Source: Arthrobacter sp. SLBN-100
GTDB taxonomy: Bacteria; Actinomycetota; Actinomycetes; Actinomycetales; Micrococcaceae
NCBI RefSeq assembly: GCF_006715305.1
Contig: NZ_VFMY01000002.1
Location: 186,001 to 250,000, forward strand
DNA: 64,000 nucleotides
Direction of reading: 5' to 3'
Shown in pieces: positions 18,039 to 27,418 of this stretch. The notes under the pieces are model-generated. The model saw only the letters and a list, made by a program, of their open reading frames with translations. It was not told the origin of the DNA and ran no database searches. The position numbers and the translations under genes are program-made. The stretch's first letter is position 1; every line of letters starts with the position of its first letter.

Positions 18039-18605
18039 CTAGTCCAGCTTGGCGTGGCGCAGGTATTGGTAGACCGTTTCCCTGCTGATTCCGTAGTCCC
18101 GGGCCAGGTCGGCTTTCGGAACACCGCTGCCGGCGCGCTGGGCCAGTTCGGCCGCTTGTTCCGGTGTGAGGATCTTTTTCCGTCCTTTGTAGGCGCCCCG
18201 CTGCTTGGCCAGGGCGATGCCTTCCCGCTGCCGCTCCCTGATGAGGGAGCGTTCGAATTCAGCGAAAGCACCCATGACGGAGAGCATGAGGTTGGCCATG
18301 GGGGAGTCCTCACCGGTGAAGACCAGGCTCTCCTTGACGAACTCCACCCGCACCCCCTTGCGTGTCAGGCCCTGGACGAGCGCGCGTAAGTCGTCGAGGT
18401 TGCGGGCGAGCCGGTCCATGCTGTGCACCACGACAATGTCCCCGTCGCGGGCGAACCGCAGCAGTTCTGTGAGCTCCGGCCTGGCTGTGTCCCTGCCGGA
18501 GGCCTTGTCCGTGAAAACCCTGTCAAGGACTTGGCCTTCGAGTTGGCGTTTCTCGTTTTGATCTAACGTGCTCACGCGCACGTACCCGATCCGCTGTCCG
18601 CTCAC
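18039..18605 (-). CDS. Serine resolvase/invertase (Tn3-type TnpR-like)
   Basis: A 188-residue site-specific recombinase. The catalytic Ser is in RIGYVRVSTLDQN (about residue 13), the conserved arginines are in HSMDRLARNLDDL and FERSLIRERQREG, and the C-terminal helix-turn-helix is KADLARDYGISRETVYQYLR. I chose the GTG at 18605, which has GGAGG seven bases upstream; the frame opens at a TTG at 18617. No Tn3 transposase gene is nearby, so it is solitary. It may be left from a transposon and could still act on a res-like site upstream. Confidence 0.9.
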   Translation of the reverse strand: MSGQRIGYVRVSTLDQNEKRQLEGQVLDRVFTDKASGRDTARPELTELLRFARDGDIVVVHSMDRLARNLDDLRALVQGLTRKGVRVEFVKESLVFTGEDSPMANLMLSVMGAFAEFERSLIRERQREGIALAKQRGAYKGRKKILTPEQAAELAQRAGSGVPKADLARDYGISRETVYQYLRHAKLD

Positions 18606-18782
18606 CCGTGCCTCCAACCCTTCTACTGTCAGGTTGAGTTCTAGGCTCGTACCAGAAGAAAGTCAAGGCCTACTGCGCAGGATCGTCAGGTTAGCGTGTG
18701 CCTCAATCTTGATAGGCCTATAGCGTCCCGAAATTGTCGTCCACCTCTGCCCGTAGGAGCACCCTGCAGAACGGCCGGCTGG

Positions 18783-19733
18783 CTATTTGATACTCCGCGT
18801 TTCATCTTGGCTCGAACCTCGGGGTTCAGTGTTCGCCAAGCGGCGAAGCCGCTCACGCGCAGCCTGCTCACTTGGTGCCATTCGTCCTAAGGCAAGATGT
18901 ACGACGCCGAGAGTGACCCGGGTGGCAAAATTTATGGGGAGGGGAATGGGTCCGAGCTGGGGACTCTTCAGGCCTAGCAAGGACCGGTACTTCGGCTCAA
19001 GGCTGGTCACTGCAGCGGCAAAAAGCATCCGGTAGCCGACCCTGAGCACCGGGTGTAGAGGTGGATTACGAATAAACGCTACGGTTTCTGCGACCCTTTC
19101 ATCAGAACAGAGCTCGCCGTTGTCATACCACCGGTCCAATTGCTGACGCATGTCCTTCTCACTGAGCGGCGGGGACTCTACGCCCATCAGCAAACCGGCG
19201 CGGGACCACTCCCGCACATAAGCATCCGGTCCTCCAGGAATGCGGCCTCCCCATAATTTGTGAGCGGTCAGGAAGGCATCGGCGAAAGCGATGTGGACCC
19301 AGCGGAGCAATTCAGGATCATTTGCCGCATAGGAGCGGGATCTGCCGGAGCCATCCAAGTATTCGCCGCGTACGTGTTCATGGAGACCCCGTACCCAGTC
19401 GGAAGCTGCTTGCGCCGCGTCCGTCGAGCCATAGGAGACAGTGAAGACCCATTGGATAGTCCCAGCCAGGCGGCCCAGCGGGTCTTCCCTGAAGCGGGAG
19501 TGATCATGCACTCCCGCTAAAGCCCCAGGGTGAAGCGCTTGCATTAGCAATGCCCGAATTCCAGCAACGATCGTTGGCATACCACCGTGCACCGCCCAAA
19601 CGGCCGAACCCGGCAGAAAATAGCCCGCGTCATCACCATCCGCTAGGCGAGTTACCCAGTCTGGGACAGCATCCGGCGTCCCCGTGAAGGTCCGTTTCAG
19701 CTCTCCCTGCCATTTCCCAAGGAAGTTGTACAT
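18783..19733 (-). CDS. MpaB/latex-clearing-protein-related oxygenase (DUF2236)
   Basis: A 316-residue member of the DUF2236 (ER-bound oxygenase MpaB/Lcp) family. Features include AVWAVHGGMPTIVAGIRALLMQ (quoted in part: the conserved LLMQALHPGALAGVHDHSRF block with His residues that bind b-type heme in characterised members), RTIQW-like GTIQWVFTVSYG, and WVHIAFADAFLTAHK with a second conserved His. Lcp cleaves rubber (polyisoprene), and MpaB cleaves a farnesyl side chain, so this fold is known for oxidative cleavage of isoprenoids. There is no signal peptide, unlike Lcp, so a smaller intracellular substrate is likely. It stands alone, 1.3 kb from the IclR/LDI cluster. Functional assignment beyond the family is uncertain. 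Confidence 0.82.
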   Translation of the reverse strand: MYNFLGKWQGELKRTFTGTPDAVPDWVTRLADGDDAGYFLPGSAVWAVHGGMPTIVAGIRALLMQALHPGALAGVHDHSRFREDPLGRLAGTIQWVFTVSYGSTDAAQAASDWVRGLHEHVRGEYLDGSGRSRSYAANDPELLRWVHIAFADAFLTAHKLWGGRIPGGPDAYVREWSRAGLLMGVESPPLSEKDMRQQLDRWYDNGELCSDERVAETVAFIRNPPLHPVLRVGYRMLFAAAVTSLEPKYRSLLGLKSPQLGPIPLPINFATRVTLGVVHLALGRMAPSEQAARERLRRLANTEPRGSSQDETRSIK

Positions 19734-20014
19734 GCCCCCATCCTTTCCAGCCCGCTCGTATTATCTCTTATGTGTACGGGCTGTCGGTCAGGGAACGGAT
19801 CTGGCGCGACAAGAGGGAACCGCGCCTCGGTGTTCGCGCACGGGATCTCCTCTCCTCATGACCCTCGCGAGCAGCTGGGCGCGCGGCGCCGCCCTCGCCG
19901 ATGACGAATCGCTCGAGGTGGCTCACATCCAGCCGAAGAGACGGGAAGCTCCATTCGCCGTGACCCTTGGCGGTGGGATTGGGGCAACGGCAGCGGTTTC
20001 GACCGGTGCAAGCG

Positions 20015-20292
20015 CTGTTGTCGGTTTTTTGGTCTTCATGGCCAGTTCGGGGAGCCGCTGTGGTTGCATTCGTGAGGGTGATGTCTGGCATCACCGCTTG
20101 TCACGCGAGAATGCTTGTTTCCCCAGGTGTCCTCACCTTGAATAGTTCTAGGACGTAGATCACGACCGTCCACCTCGTACACGCGTTACGTTTTCTGCCG
20201 AAGTGTTCCGCGGCCAAAGGCGGCCCGGCATCTGGAATTTTGTGGCCGGATTGCGCCGCGTGTGCCGGGACGAGCCAAGGAGACTTTTTATT
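20015..20292 (+). promoter_or_regulatory. Shared leader/promoter region, copy 1
   Basis: About 280 bp found in three places: here, at 24873-25160 before the MHS transporter, and at 54674-54951. Conserved blocks include GGGGAGCCGCTGTG, AATAG...TAGGACGTAGATCAC, GTTACGTTTTCTGCC, AAAGGCGGCCCGGCATCT and the ribosome-binding CCAAGGAGACTTTTT. Similarity continues into the first 14 codons of each gene, so both promoter and start region were copied. Confidence 0.75.
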
Positions 20293-22398
20293 ATGGTAAG
20301 TGCTACGCCAACCACGCAGCCGACGGCACGAAAAGAAGAGACCCCGGCCGCCATTGATGGTGCGTGGGATCTCACGATTCGCCCCGCGGCGGCTCCCGCG
20401 CAGAAGCTTGTGGTGAACTTTTCCAGTGACGGCAGCTCGGTCTCTGCGGAGATGGAAGGTCCTTTCGGCCGCGCCGTGGGTCAAGGCATTGCCTCTGACC
20501 GTGACGTCTCTTGGACGGTGACCCTTGAGGGCTTGCCGGGGCCGTCGCGGTTCCGCGCCGACGTCGATGGTGATGTGTTGCTTGGCGACATGACGGTCGA
20601 GATGGGTGTCTCCAAGATGACCTGGAGTCTGGAGGGTGTCCGTAGTGGTTCTGAAGCCCGGATTAAGTCGCGGGAGGGTTCAGATGCGCTCGTCGAGACG
20701 CTGGTTTCGAGCGGCGTCGAGTACGTGTTCGGCTTCACCGGAGGGGTGTCGACAGCACTGGAACGGAGCTTCGCCGGAAGCGGCCTTAAAGACTTGAACG
20801 CCCGTACCGAGCTGTCGGCGGCATGGATGTCCTATGGCTATAACCGTGTGAAGCGGCGGCCTGCCTCGGCCGTGCTCACTTGGGTCGTGGGAGCTCTGCA
20901 CGCATCCCCCGTGGTGCACGCGGCGAAGCTCGACACGACACCGCTGCTGATGATGTTCATGGAGAGCGCGGCAGCTTGGGATGCCCGTGATGTCTTGCAG
21001 GACGGCACCGACCTTTATCCAGCGTTCAAGCCGTTGTCCAAGTACATCAGGCGGGTTGTCGATGGTGAGGACATTCCCCTGGTCGTTCGCCAGGCGGTCC
21101 TCGCGGCCGGCACCGGCAAGTTCGGGCCGGCGGTGCTCGACCTGACGCAGGAGGCGATGTACCAGCGGACGACCGTTAAGACAGAGGCGCTTTCGTGGCC
21201 CTCACCGCCGGCCGCTGACGAGGACTCACTGCAGCGCGCCGTAGACCTAATCAAGTCCGCAAAAAGGCCGGTGATCCTGGCCGGTGCAGGCGTGCACCTG
21301 TCGGACGCGACCGCCGAGTTGCGCCGCTTTGTCGAGGCCACGGGCATCCCGGTCGTGTCAAGCGGCCCTGGCGGGCGCGGCGTCCTTCCGGATGACCACC
21401 CACTTTACGCCGGGGATATGGGCCAGTGGGGCTATTTCGAGACCGGAACGGAGTTTGCTGAAGAGGCCGACCTCTGGATTGCCGTCGGATTCTCCTTCTC
21501 GCAGACAGCGACAATGTCCTGGACCGTCAAAAAGCCCGATCAGGTCATCCACGTGGACGTCGATCCGACGCAGCTAGGCCGGATTTTCCAACCGACGGTC
21601 AGCATTGTCTCGGACGCTAAGATGTTCCTTGGCCAACTACACCGCGCTACGCAGGTTTCGGGCCTGAATCGACCTGCGGAAGGCGACGCGGACACGCTCG
21701 CAAAGATCGCTCAGGCCAAGAGCGCCCACTTTGAAATGCTGCGCTCCTTCGTCGGGGCAGACCCAATAATGCCCGCTGCCGTTGGTCAAGCCCTCGCGGC
21801 GGAACTTCCTCCCGAGACCATCATCGTCAACGACGAGGGCTTCATGGCCCCAGGTATGGTCTTCACCGAAGACAAATATCCAGCAGGGTTCGCCTCTCCG
21901 CTTGGGTTCCACTACGATTCGCTGGGATCGACACTGCCGGTGGCAATCGGCGCAGCACTCGCCGCGCCCGACCATCTGGTCGTCAGTGTCGGCGGTGACG
22001 GTGGCTTTTTCTACGACCTCAGCGATCTGGCAGTGCTTGCCGAGAACAACCTGAAGGTCATTTGTATCAAGTTCAACAACGGTGGTCTGTACGGCGGTAA
22101 GACCGGTCGTGCCCAAGGAGGCACCGCCGCTGTCCCACACGATCACTGGACAAACTACGCCGACGTGGATTACGCCGGCGTTGCCAGGGCAATGGGCGTA
22201 GCCGCTGAGCGTGTCGAAAAGGCAGATGAGCTGAACGCGGCAATTCGCCGGGGCGTCGAGGCGGACGGCCCATACTTCATCGAAGTCGCAGCAGGAGGAA
22301 GCACACTGCACCTCATTCTGAGCTCATGGGCTGGTCCGAACGCGCCGCGCAAATTCGGTCATGGCGATCGATCCGTCGAAGGCTCCTGGCCGAACTAA
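20293..22398 (+). CDS. ThDP-dependent enzyme with extra N-terminal beta domain (copy 1)
   Basis: A 701-residue protein. Residues 1-14 (MVSATPTTQPTARK) match the transporter start at 25161. Residues about 20-125 form a beta-rich module (GAWDLTIRP, VNFSSDGSSVSAEMEGPFGR, FRADVDGDVLLGDM) resembling small lipocalin-like domains. The remainder is a ThDP enzyme: PYR-domain Glu in ARTELSAAWMSYGYNRVKRR, middle domain RPVILAGAGVHLSDA, and ThDP-Mg motif GGDGGFFYDLSDL through IKFNNGGLYGG. AAGGAG lies about 12 bases before ATG 20293. It is closely related to the enzyme at 46526-48316, which lacks the extra domain. The substrate is unknown; the neighbouring SDR suggests an alpha-hydroxyketone or diketone. 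An identical copy lies at 54952. Confidence 0.9.
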   Translation: MVSATPTTQPTARKEETPAAIDGAWDLTIRPAAAPAQKLVVNFSSDGSSVSAEMEGPFGRAVGQGIASDRDVSWTVTLEGLPGPSRFRADVDGDVLLGDMTVEMGVSKMTWSLEGVRSGSEARIKSREGSDALVETLVSSGVEYVFGFTGGVSTALERSFAGSGLKDLNARTELSAAWMSYGYNRVKRRPASAVLTWVVGALHASPVVHAAKLDTTPLLMMFMESAAAWDARDVLQDGTDLYPAFKPLSKYIRRVVDGEDIPLVVRQAVLAAGTGKFGPAVLDLTQEAMYQRTTVKTEALSWPSPPAADEDSLQRAVDLIKSAKRPVILAGAGVHLSDATAELRRFVEATGIPVVSSGPGGRGVLPDDHPLYAGDMGQWGYFETGTEFAEEADLWIAVGFSFSQTATMSWTVKKPDQVIHVDVDPTQLGRIFQPTVSIVSDAKMFLGQLHRATQVSGLNRPAEGDADTLAKIAQAKSAHFEMLRSFVGADPIMPAAVGQALAAELPPETIIVNDEGFMAPGMVFTEDKYPAGFASPLGFHYDSLGSTLPVAIGAALAAPDHLVVSVGGDGGFFYDLSDLAVLAENNLKVICIKFNNGGLYGGKTGRAQGGTAAVPHDHWTNYADVDYAGVARAMGVAAERVEKADELNAAIRRGVEADGPYFIEVAAGGSTLHLILSSWAGPNAPRKFGHGDRSVEGSWPN

Positions 22399-22873
22399 AA
22401 ACCAGCACCAAAGCCCAACCGATGACCACGTACCAGAACGAGCAACGATTGAGGCCCCTGGCTTCCCCGGCGTCCTGCAAGGCGCCGAGGAGGCCCGCCC
22501 GTTCACCAGCAGCGGCATCGAGGCCAATCCTCATCCACCTTGACGCACCTCACTGGCTCACGCCTGCCGCGATGCCCAACCCGGCGGCAATCCCCTTGAC
22601 CAAAAAGGAAACCCGCCGAGGACACCAACCTGATATCCATGAGACGCGTTAACATCAACCCCTTCTCAACGGACTCATGGTGCCGACGGCTGTCGCGCCA
22701 GTAGCTCATAGTGGCGCCTGAGCTTCAGTTTCGCGAGCGTCAGGGTGGGGGAGTCGGCGAAATAGAAGTCCTATCCCGCGAAGCGACTCCGTGTCGATGG
22801 GTGTTCGACGGGAACAATCACTCTCGTGCAGTGACCTAGTTGTCACATAATTTCACTGAAAAAGGAGCTCAGC
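22399..22873. other. Downstream tail of repeat and SDR promoter region
   Basis: Bases up to 22682 belong to the 2.67-kb repeat; the rest is unique. GTGAC and GTCAC half-sites at about 22830-22845, 25-45 bp before the SDR start, could be a small operator. No gene is seen. Confidence 0.4.
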
Positions 22874-23632
22874 ATGCGTGGGTTAAAAAACAAGGTAGCG
22901 ATCGTAACCGGTGGCGCCTCCGGAATCGGTGCCGCCACGGCGAGGCGGCTGACGGAGGAAGGTGCCCTCGTTGCGGTCGCTGACATCAATGTCAACGGGG
23001 CGCGTGAGGTCGCCAACGAGATCGGGAGTGAAACAGCGTTTGCATATGATGCGAGGGACGAGGCTTCGATCGCAGACCTTGTGGCGGCCGTGGTTGCGCA
23101 CTTCGGCAGACTGGACATCTTGCACAATAACGCCGGGGCGTTAAGCCCGGGCGACACGAACGTCCTGGACACCTCGCTGGAGACGTGGGACGCCGCGATG
23201 GCGCTGAACTCCCGTGCGTACTTCGCCGGCGCCAAGCACGCGATTCCCCACATGATCTTGAGTGGTGGCGGCGTGATCATAAACACGGCGTCCAGCTCGG
23301 CACTGGCCGGACAGATGGCCCAGACTGCATACGGTAGCTCGAAAGCGGGGATCATCGCGCTGACCCAATACATCGCTACGCAGTATGGTCGGCAAAACAT
23401 ACGCGCCAACTCGATCTCCCCAGGCATAATCATGACACCACCCATCCGCAAGATGGCGCCTGAGCTGGGCGCGACCATGGGCCCCACTCTTCTGACTGAT
23501 TACCTTGGTGCTCCCGAGGACGTAGCCGCGACAGTGGCATTCCTAGCATCAGAAGACGCGCGCTACATTACGGGACAGAACCTGTGTGTGGACGGCGGGC
23601 TGTTCGCCCATGCCCCCTACGTCACCTTCTGA
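22874..23632 (+). CDS. SDR-family oxidoreductase
   Basis: A 252-residue classical SDR. The cofactor motif is TGGASGIGAATARRL (residues 12-26), Asp in AVADINVNG favours NAD(H), NAG is in LHNNAGALSPGD, Ser in NTASSSALAGQ, and the catalytic YGSSKAG follows. The C-terminal YITGQNLCVDGGLF is typical. AAAGGAG precedes ATG 22874. It follows the ThDP gene on the same strand after 475 bp that end in unique sequence, so it may have its own promoter. Copy 2 of the ThDP gene is not followed by this SDR. Its likely role is oxidising the hydroxyl next to the bond the ThDP enzyme cleaves. Confidence 0.9.
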   Translation: MRGLKNKVAIVTGGASGIGAATARRLTEEGALVAVADINVNGAREVANEIGSETAFAYDARDEASIADLVAAVVAHFGRLDILHNNAGALSPGDTNVLDTSLETWDAAMALNSRAYFAGAKHAIPHMILSGGGVIINTASSSALAGQMAQTAYGSSKAGIIALTQYIATQYGRQNIRANSISPGIIMTPPIRKMAPELGATMGPTLLTDYLGAPEDVAATVAFLASEDARYITGQNLCVDGGLFAHAPYVTF

Positions 23633-24117
23633 TTGTCCCAATGCATTCCCGGCCGAAAGGACCGGCGTCACAGCCTAGGCCTACCGGCGGCGCGGACGAA
23701 AGGATCTTGGACGTTGAAAGAGAGCACCGGCGGTGTGGAGCGGAGCCAAACCCATAGGGTCGCGCCGACGAAGCCAGACCGGAGCGGGGCGAGGATGGAA
23801 TGAAGGTTTGGCGGCACGGCGGCAACCTCCTGCTCGACCTCGAGCCATGCAACGCATGAAAGGGTAGCCAGCGCACCGCTAACTTCTCCCGAAGTCGCAG
23901 GGCCGGTTCCAAGTCGAGGAAGGCTTCGCTGGGCCTACGGCTGTATCCCAATTCGGCGTTGGCTAGATTGTGCCTATGGAGCGCGACTTGCCCAACAATG
24001 ACAACGAGAGTTCCTGGCTCGAACCACAAATGCCGGGCCGGCCGGTAGTAGGGAATTTCCGGGCCATGAGCCCCAGACTCAAGCAAAACAGTGAACGGCG
24101 ATGCGAAAGGCGGTTCC
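23633..24117. other. Intergenic region, no gene recognised
   Basis: Open frames here (for example minus 23622-24119) have Arg/Pro/Ser-rich, low-complexity products typical of non-coding frames in GC-rich DNA. Nothing else is recognised. Confidence 0.4.
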
Positions 24118-24333
24118 ATGAGAGACCATGCAGATTGGAAGGATTTGGCCGGACGGCAGGTCCAGGTTCAGATAGGAGACGAAATTATCCGCACCGGGTA
24201 TGTCAAGGACGTAGCCGTTACTGGGGACGCTCTCTGGCTGGAAGTCTACGGTGTCGAACCTCGAACCCTGTACGAAAAAACGCAGGGCTATACGGCCCTA
24301 CCCGTGCCACCCAGGGAGGCAAGCAAGTCATGA
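24118..24333 (+). CDS. Small conserved-looking protein, unknown function
   Basis: A 71-residue acidic protein from ATG 24118 (MRDHADWKDLAGRQVQVQIG). The composition and pattern of alternating hydrophobics (VQVQIGDEIIRTGYVKDVAV) suggest a small beta-barrel, SH3-like fold. An upstream GTG at 24091 would add nine residues. The stop overlaps the start of the next small gene (ATGA at 24330-24333), a strong sign that both are translated. I do not recognise the family. Confidence 0.62.
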   Translation: MRDHADWKDLAGRQVQVQIGDEIIRTGYVKDVAVTGDALWLEVYGVEPRTLYEKTQGYTALPVPPREASKS

Positions 24334-24557
24334 ACATGCAGCATGTGGAACCCATCGAAATCAAGGTCCGCGACAGATCCTCGATGGACTACTGCATTAC
24401 TGCGGCGGTCGACCGCATGATCGAGAGCGCCAAACGGCAACGGACGCGCGGCATCCTGGTGAGCCGTCTCGGAGACGGGCACTTCGTCGTCAGCCTCAGT
24501 GATACAGTCTCATTTGGCTACACGGAACAACTAGATTTCCGACGCCAAACCGCCTGA
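24330..24557 (+). CDS. Small conserved-looking protein, unknown function
   Basis: A 75-residue protein (MNMQHVEPIEIKVRDRSSMD onward). It contains a predicted helix, AAVDRMIESAKRQRTRGILV, followed by strands (HFVVSLSDTVSFGYTEQLDF). It is translationally coupled by a 4-bp overlap to the preceding gene, and the two probably act together. No catalytic motif or membrane segment is visible. The pair may belong to a plasmid or phage accessory set, but I cannot name it. Confidence 0.6.
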   Translation: MNMQHVEPIEIKVRDRSSMDYCITAAVDRMIESAKRQRTRGILVSRLGDGHFVVSLSDTVSFGYTEQLDFRRQTA

Positions 24558-24872
24558 CTGAATGCCGGAACTGTTCACGCCCTTCCATCCACTCGGACCC
24601 AAAGTTACTTATTGGAGACACTCCCTAGGCGCTTTCCGGTACATCTCTGCGCATTCACGAGGCGCGCGGCGCAGGTCAGCTGCGGGTCAACGATATGCGC
24701 CTCGACGAGTCCTTCGGCGAGCGTAAGTGCTTCTCCTCGGGCGATCATCCCGGCTTCGTGCACCAATCCCTCGGTGGCCGAACCGTTCAACGTGGCCGGC
24801 AAGTCCGGGTGTCATCGATAACGTGACCCCTTTCGGGTGCTGCCGGACGCGATTCTTCAGGTTTTTGGCCGC

Positions 24873-25160
24873 TGCAAGCGCTGTTGTCGGTTTTTTGGTC
24901 TTCATTGCCAGTTCGGGGAGCCGCTGTGTAATTGTATTCGTGAGGGTGATGTCTGCCATCATCGCTTGTCACACGAGAATGCTTGTATCCCGAGGCGCAC
25001 TCACCTTCAATAGATATAGGACGTAGATCACACCCGTCCACCCCGCACAAGCGTTACGTTTTCTGCCCAAGTTATTCCGTGGCTAAAGGCGGCCCGGCAT
25101 CTCGAATTGTTTGGCCGGATGCGCCACGTGTGCCGGGAAGAACCAAGGAGACTTTTTGAT
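24873..25160 (+). promoter_or_regulatory. Shared leader/promoter region before the MHS transporter
   Basis: Diverged relative of the leaders at 20015 and 54674 (roughly 85-90% by eye). It keeps TAGGACGTAGATCAC, GTTACGTTTTCTGCC, GGCGGCCCGGCATCT and CCAAGGAGACTTTTT. Because the N-terminal codons after it are native to MHS transporters, this is probably the source locus of the leader. Confidence 0.7.
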
Positions 25161-26503
25161 ATGGCAAGAACTACGCCAACCGCGTCACCGACCGCACGAA
25201 AAGTAGCCGTTGCTACATTCGTGGGCACAACAATTGAGTGGTACGACTTCTTTATTTATGGAGTTGCCGCAGCTTTTGTATTCGGTCCTCAATTTTTTCC
25301 CGCTCTATCTCCCACAACTGCACTTATAGCCTCCTTCGGAACCTTTGCAGCAGGATTTATTGCCCGCCCTGTGGGCGGGCTTTTATTCGGGCACTTCGGC
25401 GACAGGCTAGGACGCAAGCAGACTCTCGTTTCTCCCTCCTATTGATGGGCATCGGGACCTTCTTGATTGCCCTATTGCCGAACTTCGACCAGATTGGGAT
25501 CGCGGCGCCAGTGCTGCTGGTTACGCTGCGGCTTATTCAGGGACTCGGTGTGGGGGGTGAGTGGGGCGGTGCCGTCCTGATGGCGGCTGAGCATGCCCCG
25601 CCTGGCAAACGCGGCTTCTATTCCTCGTTCCCACAGATGGGGATGCCAGCTGGCATCATCTTGGCAAACCTGGTTTTTCTGGTTATTAGCTCCGTTCTCG
25701 CACCAGAACACTTCGCGGCCTGGGGTTGGCGGATCCCGTTCTTGTTTAGCGCGCTTATGGTAATTGTTGCCTTGTTCATTCGTATGAACCTTGAGGAAAG
25801 CCCGGAGTTTGAAAAGCCAAGCAATGCTTCCACAACGCGTCGTCTGCCGGTTTTGGAGGTCTTGCAGACAGGGTGGAAGAGTGTGCTCTGTGGCATGGGC
25901 GTCTCACTGGCCCCGTCAGCGCTAGGTTACTTGTTCTCTGTGTATCTTCTTTCCTATGGGGCACAACTCGGGTTAGATCGTCAAGTACTTCTCATTTTGT
26001 TGATCATCGCGTCCGTTTTCTATCTCTTATTTGTGGGCATTTCTGGAAAGATTGCGGACAAGGTCGGGGCCGTTCGTATATTTACGATTTCTATGATTCT
26101 CTCCACCGTTGCGGTCTTCGCATGCTTCTGGCTGTTCGACACAGTGACAATTGCTGGCGCCTTCATGGCGTTCTTGATTCTCACGGTACCGATGGGCCTA
26201 TCCGCGGGTGTGCAAGCGGTGATCATTTCTGGGTCATTCCCTGTGCGTTTACGATACACAGGCTCTTCCCTGTCATTTCAAATGGGTTCTGTTCTCGGCG
26301 GCGGTCTGACGCCTATGATCGCGACTGCTATTTACGCGGCGACGGGCTCCTCCCAAGGTATTGCGATCTACTTGGCTGTCATGGTGATCGTGTCTGCGTT
26401 CAGCGTGCTGATTCTGTCTAAGATTTCGTACGCTACAGAGGTGGGTGACGCCCGAGAAGACATAGTCTTGGCGAGTCCCAAGCCTGAGCACGGGAACGCC
26501 TAG
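25161..26503 (+). pseudogene. MHS-family (metabolite:H+ symporter) MFS transporter, one frameshift
   Basis: A membrane transporter of the ShiA/ProP-like MHS group. The N-terminus MARTTPTASPTARKVAVATF leads to GTTIEWYDFFIYG, the family hallmark, then GHFGDRLGRKQTLV (loop 2-3 motif). One base is missing near 25430, so the first frame stops at 25445. The other frame continues with LLLMGIGTFLIALLPNF, GLGVGGEWGGAVLMAAEHAP and the remaining helices to 26503. The complete protein would be about 446 residues, a normal length. With the shift only about 95 residues are made. A sequencing error cannot be excluded. MHS members carry aromatic acids, dicarboxylates or betaines. Confidence 0.85.
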
Positions 26504-27418
26504 TTACAGTCATTTCATTTCTGCATGTCGGCGTTCCGACCGGATTCGGGCCACGACTTGTGAGTGCGGTGATGTTCGCTTGGTGGGTGTGCGATTGGTT
26601 CTGGAGCCGTCCTCGTATTAATGTTCCGTGATCGGGTACTTCCCACTATCCTCGCGGTCCCGATTTACCAAAGGTCCTGGCCAGAGGCGAATAAGTTAGG
26701 GCACGGAAAAGTGCACCCGTCGGGCGGTTGTGGATTCAATTGACCGCCCGGCGGTTCCGTTCTGACGCGTCTGATGCCGTGGCATCGGCCGACCACGTGG
26801 GGAGTCGTGTTTAGGCACCTCGGGGCAAAGGACGGGAAGTTCGATTGTGTGTTTCTGGTTCTCAGCTGCAATCTGCCGGAAGCGCAGAAGACACCATGTT
26901 TAACTCGCACATCCGCGGGTGCGTCCAGGGGCGGGATCGCCGTCATCCGATTATCTGTTGAGGACGCTTTTCAGACCGACAAAGGTGACTCCTCGACTTC
27001 CAGGAGAGTCGATACACCCGCGGGCACTGGTAGGCCGGCTTGTCGTTGCGAATCCGAGGCTTTCTCGCCTGAGGCAAGGCTAGGCGCAGGGAACTAGAAA
27101 TTGGGCAGGAAAGCATTCGTGGTGCTCCAGCTCGGACATCCGGTCGCCCGCTCATAACCCGTGTGGCCCGGACAAACCTCGCGGATTAACCGCTGCCAAT
27201 GCGTGCAGGCTGGCTGCGGCAGCACAGCTACCGGAAACGGCAAGGATGAAGTGAACTCGACGGCAATGAGAAACGGCGTTCGTCAGCGCGGCTGCTGGCG
27301 TTTGCGTAAGCGGAAGGTGGGATAGCTATTGCCGAGTTGTGTTGGGATATACGCGGCCTTCGGCAGTGCATGATCAGATCCGGCACGTGCGGCTCAATTG
27401 TTGGAACCTAGTCCCAGA
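26504..27418. other. Intergenic region of 915 bp, no gene recognised
   Basis: No open frame looks like a real protein, and no RNA gene is recognised. It separates the frameshifted transporter from the left inverted repeat. Degenerate coding remnants are possible. Confidence 0.4.

Larger units (their letters stand above)
20015..22682 (+). repeat. 2.67-kb direct repeat, copy 1 (leader plus ThDP gene)
   Basis: Nearly identical to 54674-57342. The 701-residue product is the same in both copies. The differences I noticed lie outside the gene: C/T at 20034 versus 54693, one extra C in copy 2 near 57209, and GG/GT in the downstream tail. Homology stops sharply after CTCATGGTG. The copies are in the same orientation and 34,659 bp apart. 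Confidence 0.93.

Noticed and set aside
18606..18782. res site of a Tn3-type transposon upstream of the resolvase
   Set aside because: Two similar TGTCAGGTT/CGTCAGGTT segments exist, but three ordered subsites with inverted arms could not be defined, and no transposase gene is near.
22828..22846. GTGAC-N6-GTCAC as an operator before the SDR
   Set aside because: Arms of only five bases are expected by chance; kept only as a remark.
23622..24119. 165-codon minus-strand frame
   Set aside because: Low-complexity Arg/Pro/Ser content, no ribosome-binding site and no motif.
24605..24962. Minus-strand frames (ADITLTNTITQRLPELAMK and neighbours) as a gene divergent from the MHS transporter
   Set aside because: The frame is broken in the other leader copies and changes frame here. 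I could not recognise a family, so it is at most a relic.
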